A DNA stretch of 64,000 bases, from the NCBI GenBank assembly GCA_029891385.1, contig CM057224.1, positions 34,663,005 through 34,727,004 on the forward strand, written 5' to 3'. This DNA comes from Erythroxylum novogranatense. Its lineage: Eukaryota; Streptophyta; Magnoliopsida; Malpighiales; Erythroxylaceae. This document shows positions 58,841-64,000 of the stretch, one piece after another. The translations under genes and the position numbers were made by a program. How positions within the stretch are numbered: position 1 is the stretch's first letter; each line of letters begins with the position of its first letter. The notes below the pieces were generated by a model. That model saw only the letters and a list, made by a program, of their open reading frames with translations. It searched no databases and was not told where the DNA came from.

Positions 58841-59113
58841 GTAAGAGGAAAGATAGAATGTCTAAGAATACAATGTTGTTTCAATAATCATAAGAAGAGA
58901 TAAGAGAGAATTAGCAAAAGATATGTGGAGAATGGGGATGCATTGTAACTTATAACCAATGGCTAGTATAGTTGTTATTTACTTGCAACAAACTCAACAA
59001 AATAACGAATAATCATCTGATATTTTCTTTTAACTCTTATTGCATTTCCAACTTATAACAACTACCTGAACCCTAATTCATTTATAAGTTGCCTCTGGCA
59101 AAGCAAAAACTAA

Positions 59114-59469
59114 GGTTATTTTTAGTTGGATTTAAGATTTTTAATATAATGGAATGGTTTATAATGGAATGGAATGTAAATAGATTTAATATTATTAAAT
59201 TTTTGTTTAGGAGGGATGGAAGGGTTCATAATGTAATATAGTAAAATGTTGCTTGGAAGAAGAGTTTATAATGTAATATAGCGAAAAGTTGTTTATCATT
59301 TTACATTCCATCTTAAACCTCCAAATCGAAAGTTTCTCATTTTTATTGTTTAGGATGGAATGAGATGTAATATAAAGCCATCCTCTTCTATCCCATTCCA
59401 TTATAAACCCTCCTCCAAAAGACAAAATAATATTACATTCCATTAATAAACTCCTAATCAAACATAGCC
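59114..59469. mobile_element. Tourist-like MITE (PIF/Harbinger type)
   Basis: 356 bp with imperfect terminal inverted repeats (GGTTATTTTTAGTTGG at the left; the right end, reversed, is GGCTATGTTTGATTAGG), flanked on both sides by TAA (59111-59113 and 59470-59472). Subterminal GGTTTATAATGGAATGG pairs with CCATTCCATTATAAACC on the other side. No coding capacity, as expected for a MITE. Confidence 0.78.
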
Positions 59470-59746
59470 TAAAAGAACTCTATTAAAACGGTATCAATGC
59501 ATACAATCTTCATCAGAGAAAGAAGCAAGTGATGGTGAATGGCATAAGAGGCCAAAATGGCAACAATTTATCAACCATGTTAGGAATCAAAAACAAAACC
59601 TAGAAAAATAAATATGAAAGAAGCATATAGGAACTTAAAGCTTAGATTTCACAATTACATAAGCAATTGGGATCAAAGAGTACACAATCAAATGAGGGAA
59701 ACAAGAGAGAACCCAAAGTGCAGATGGAGGACATTTAGGTCATTAT

Positions 59747-61949
59747 TGTTGGGCCCGGGTCCCGGATCCCTATTCCCGAAGTGGCCCCTCGTGTTGCGCC
59801 AGCGACGGGCTCCCAAACATATCGGACCTGATCCCAACATCCATACATAATTCGATTCGCACATGCATTTACATAACATTCACACAACCATTCTAACTAT
59901 GAATTAAACATCCCATAAACCAAGGGGCTTCATGCCATTACAATCCAAAGGAAATTCAACAAGTATTCTCAAAATAGCATAATACAAAATAACGTTTAAA
60001 TCCCAAAATACATGAATATGCTCCATGATGATATGCTTGGCGGGCTAACCAAAAATACTAACTTAATACAAAGCTCCTAACTAACTTGAAGTTTCTGATG
60101 CCTTGCAAGATCAGCGATAGTCTCGTTCTGCACCTGAGGAGGGGAGATAATGGGGTGAGCTGCGAAGCTCAGTGGCATATATATTTATAGCCATTGGCAA
60201 CGAGCGACACATTCAAGCATATACATATATATGTACAAGTATAGCAAGTCAACACTTAGCAATTGATTCACATTCATTAAACCATCAAGAGAATATGTCA
60301 TGCGATTCCTACTTCACAACATAACAATTATTATGCATCATTTCTAACAAATCAATCATGCAATGCACAACAAATGGCTTGAGAGTTCCGAAAAATTATC
60401 CGGATAAACCGAAGTTTATATCGTAAACAAAACGAGTCTGATTTCTCAAGGATCTCGTGGCCTCAAGCGGGCAGCCGGGAGAAGGCTATACGTCAACGTG
60501 CACGTGACTATCCATCTGTTACTCTCTCACCCAAACAAAGCACATAACAATTCGTTTCATGCTCAAAGCATTTTATCAAAGCTTTCATACTTTTCATTCT
60601 TTTCATTCTTACACAATGCCATAACGCCTATCAAGGCAGAACATAATCATAATCACCATGCATTTCCAATATTTCTTCTCATTCAACACAAACAATGTCA
60701 CACACATGCAAGCATGCATACATATATTGCCTATACACACAATAACCATAAACATATTACCCACCTAATATTGCTCGAGAATCCAACTCACTGTGGTCCT
60801 TCCTCTTGCGATTGGATCAGGTCGGCTTGGTTTCCTATAATAAACCAAGTTCCCATTCAATTAACATTCAAAAAAAATATTCAAGAAGCTCGAAAAGTAA
60901 AAGCACTAGCGTTAAAAGTCTACATTCGACTTCCATTTAAATTCCCGAACCCTTAGAGGCTAATTCCGAACTTCCTTTTTTCATACAACTTGTATCCCTC
61001 ATTCTCTAGATCACAACGAATCCAAAATCACCTCAATTGGACATCTACACCAAAAGATGTGCCCAAAAGACTAAGATTCATCGCTGTTGAAAACAGGGGC
61101 TCGCCGAGGCGAAGCCCCGCTCGTCATGGCGAACGCCAGCGCTCACCGCGGCGTGCACCATCTTCTCGCACATCGCGACGTGCTCCTCACGCTCGTCGCA
61201 ACATTGCCCTTCTCACACGTCACGGCGAACCTAAAATTTGCACGTCGCGACAAACTCGCACGTCGCGGCGTGTTCATACGCACGTTGCGACGTGCGGGCC
61301 TGAAGAACGAGTCTGAACCTGATTTTCCAGCATTTTCACACTTTAATCCTTCCCCAAACACAAATGTAACACACTTAAACCTTGATTCAAGTCTCATGCT
61401 ACATTTCTAACCCAATCAAACCTTAAAAACCGTCACAAACTCATCAACCCAAGGATTTTCCCCTAATTTTTCCCAAAAAACCCTAAACCACCGATTCTAA
61501 TTCATACAAATCGATTCTAGAGTTTAATCTAACTAAAACAAGATGAAAAGAAGCTAACTTACCCGGAATGAGCTTCAAATCTGTCGGAAATCACAAAGAT
61601 CACAAACTCTCTTTTTCTTCTCCTTCCGCCTCACCCACGACACTTCCCTCTTCTCTTCTCCTCTTCTTTTTCTTTTTCCTTCTTTTCTCCTATAAGTCAC
61701 TTATATCTAAAGGAGATGGGTAAAGACCATTTTACCCCCTCCTTCAAAGCCTTAACTTAATCCAACCTAAACAATCTTCCCAAAATACCCTTATACACTC
61801 TTACCCTTTAATTCCTATTTAAATCACATTAAACTCAAATAAATCTCAATTATCCCCTAACACTCTCAATTTCTTCAAACTAAGGCATAATCACATAATT
61901 AACACAATTCAGGCTTAATGACATCATAAAAAAAATTCGGGGTCCAACA
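59747..61949 (-). repeat. 3' LTR of Tekay element 2 (2,203 bp)
   Basis: TGTTGGGCCCGGG...GGTCCAACA, adjoining a polypurine tract on the right, so this is the downstream LTR of a minus-strand element; the other LTR is outside the window. Candidate splice signals on the minus strand: donor CCGG|GTAAGT at 61562, acceptor TTATTATAG opening exon 2 (60834-60765, 70 nt), donor TTAG|GTGGGT at 60764, and acceptor CCCTCCTCAG opening exon 3 at 60133. A GC-rich block of CACGTCGCGACG units (61090-61310) is in candidate intron 1. The conserved block is at 60467-60486 with CACGTG beside it. Confidence 0.93.
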
Positions 61950-64000
61950 TTTCTCCCCCTCTTAAAAGAAATTTTGTCCTCGAAATTATTACCTGAGTCA
62001 TCGAAGAGATACGGATACTTTTCCTTCATGGCTTCCAATGGCTCCCAAGTAGCCTCCTCTACCGAATGATTCCTCCACAGGACTTTGACTAGCTGAATCG
62101 TTTTGTTCCTGAGGACTTTTCCCTTGGTATCCAAAATCTCCACTGGAAGCTCTTCATAACTCAGATCATCCCGCAAGTGAACCTCACTAGTCTGAATAAT
62201 ATGAGAAGGATCCGATCTATACCTCCTCAACATAGAAACATGGAAAACATCATGAATCTGAGACAATTCCGGAGGTAACGCCAACCTGTAAGCGAGTGGT
62301 CCAATCCTCTCAAGGATCTCATAAGGACCCACATACCTCAGACTCAACTTACCCTTCTTGCCAAATCTCATTACTCCTTTCCAAGGAGATGTCTTAAGGA
62401 ACAATTTCTCACCGACTTCAAACTCCATCTCCTTTCGGTGTGCATCAATGTAACTCTTCATTCTATCCTGAGCTGCCTTAAGTTGCTGCTTAACCAGATT
62501 GACATTCTCAACTGTCGTCTGAATCAATTCTGGTCCTACCAGTTTCCTCTCTCCTTCTTCATCCCAACATATCGGAGTCCTACATCTTCTCCCATACAAA
62601 GCCTCATATGGAGCCATCTGAATACTCGAATGGTACGAATTGTTATAAGCAAATTCGACCAATGGCAAATGCTCATCCCAAGCTCCTTGAAAATCCATCA
62701 CACAAGCCCTAAGCATTCCCTCAAGAGTCCGAATGGTCCTCTCAGATTGACCATCCGTCTGAGGGTGAAAGTCGTACTAAAATTTAGCTTAGTACCCAAA
62801 GCTTCCTGCAAACTTCCCCAAAACCTCGAAGTAAACCAAGGGTCTCTGTCAGAAACAATTGAATCCGGAATCCTATGCAATCTCACTACCTCATCAATAT
62901 ACTTCTTTGCTAACACATGCAAAGAATCAGTCTGCTTAATCGCCAAAAAGTAAGCTAACTTAGTCAACCGATCCGCAATAACCCAAATGGCATCATGCTT
63001 CCTACTGGTCTTAGGCAAACCTATAAAAAAATCCATGGTCACCCTTTGCCACTTCCATTCCGGAATAGGCAACGGCCTCAACTTGCCTGAAGGTGCCTGA
63101 TGTTCAGCTTTGACTTGCTGACACACTAGACACTTTCTGACATACTCTGCTACATCCCTCTTCATGTCTTTCCACCAAAAATGCTCTCTCAAATCCCTGT
63201 ACATCCTGGTACTACCTGGGTGCATGGCATAAGGCGCATTGTGTGCCTCATCCATAATCTCATCCTTAACCTCCTGCACATCTGGAATACATAGCCTGTT
63301 CCCCACTGTCATAAGTCCATCATCCCTTACTACTACTTCAGAAATCTTACCATTCTGAATTTCATCTCAAAGCTTGCTCAAATCTGCATCTTGTGCCTGC
63401 AATTCTCTAACTTTCTCCCTAAGTACCGGTCTCACTCGGAAGTTAGCTAGAAGACAATCTGGCTCCTCCTGCTTCATGTTTATCTTAAGCTTAGCCATCT
63501 CTTCCAATAGAGGAAGATAAATTGTCCGAACATGAGCAATCGAAGATTTCCTACTCAAAGCATCTGCCACTACATTGGCCTTGCCCGGATGATACTCAAT
63601 CAGTAAGTCATAATCCTTAAGACTCTTATGATCAGTAAAGATCCTCGTCTGAACTTCATACAGATAATGCCTCCAAATTTTCAAGGCAAAGATCACTGCC
63701 GTCAACTCCAAATCATGCGTCGGATAGTTCAACTCATAAGGCTTCAACTGCCTCGAAGCATAAGCAATCACCCTGTCTCCCTGCATCAATACACAACCAA
63801 GACCCTTCCTCGAAGCATCACTATACACGGTATAACCCTCATCACCCGATGGCAAAATCAGAATCGGAGCACTCGTCAATCGACACTTGAGCTCCTCAAA
63901 ACTCTTCCGTCATTCATCACTCCAGATAAACTTCTGATTCTTCCTCAACAACTTCGTCATCGGAGCGGCTATCATGGAGAATCCCTCGACAAACCTCCAG
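61880..64000 (-). pseudogene. Tekay element 2 pol: RNase H, integrase, chromodomain (partial)
   Basis: Continues from beyond the window. The RT/RNase H junction begins near 63990, with a stop near 63922. RNase H is at about 63830-63500 (DASRKGLGC). Integrase has an intact HHCC zinc region (CLVCQQVKAEHQ near 63120) and core residues in MDFFIGLP and SDRDPWFTS. The chromodomain is near 62110-62025 (VKVLWRNHSVEEATWEP). Damage: a 60-bp in-frame deletion in RNase H near 63621, a stop at 63367, and a one-base frameshift near 62775. The last frame (62716-61880) has no stop before the polypurine tract and continues about 70 bp into the LTR. It is better preserved than element 1 but not functional. Confidence 0.93.
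61950..61966 (-). other. Polypurine tract of Tekay element 2
   Basis: The minus strand reads CTTTTAAGAGGGGGAGAAA next to the LTR start TGTTGGACC. The pol frame runs through it. Confidence 0.9.

Overview
The window is repeat DNA from a flowering plant, most likely a eudicot. It looks like pericentromeric or other heterochromatin: an AT-rich background packed with nested, mostly decayed retrotransposons, and no recognisable host gene, rRNA or tRNA gene. The evidence is the mix of families: Ty3/gypsy chromoviruses of the Tekay (Del) type with tRNA-iMet primer sites and C-terminal chromodomains, an Athila-like gypsy element with a tRNA-Asp-like primer site, a gag-only Ty1/copia element, L1-type LINEs with a DUF4283-type ORF1, and a Tourist-like MITE. 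The species cannot be named from this.

Layout. 1-14898: Tekay element 1 on the minus strand, with its pol eroded mainly by nonsense codons. Its 5' LTR (5179-14898) is split by a 7.46-kb rearranged LTR object (6306-13761) flanked by a perfect AATAT duplication. 14899-21848: an Athila-like element, minus strand, cut on the left by element 1 and split in its protease by a 1.9-kb solo LTR (15206-17130, duplication GATGG). 21849-32936: plus-strand gypsy remains, made of a decayed internal region with an RNase H relic, LTR pieces A, B and D, and an intact solo LTR C (29401-31700). 32937-34040: a LINE ORF1 relic. 34041-36087: AT-rich spacer. 36088-42318: a Ty1/copia element on the minus strand (duplication TGAAT) whose gag is split by a 3.9-kb solo LTR (36977-40906). 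42573-57601: an L1-type LINE on the minus strand, split by a complete 9.46-kb element with near-identical 3.0-kb LTRs and no coding capacity (46847-56305, duplication CTGCC). 57602-59746: spacer with an ATT microsatellite and a Tourist-like MITE. 59747-64000: the 3' LTR and pol of Tekay element 2, minus strand, running off the window.

The most unusual signal is shared by all the large gypsy LTRs, across subfamilies that otherwise barely align. Each seems to carry a small non-coding exon-intron structure inside the LTR: a promoter and exon 1 ending in a GTAAG donor, a 64-76-nt exon 2 followed by a GTGGGT or GTGAGT donor, and a third exon beginning at a pyrimidine-rich CAG/TAG and running to the primer site. 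In LTR A (24858-) the first intron is missing exactly at the predicted junction, as expected if that copy was reverse-transcribed from spliced RNA. In most copies intron 1 carries a fast-changing, often GC-rich array, and intron 2 carries either a conserved 20-bp block (Tekay-like LTRs) or an array of seven small hairpins (the 46847-56305 element). These are readings by eye and need alignment and transcript data.
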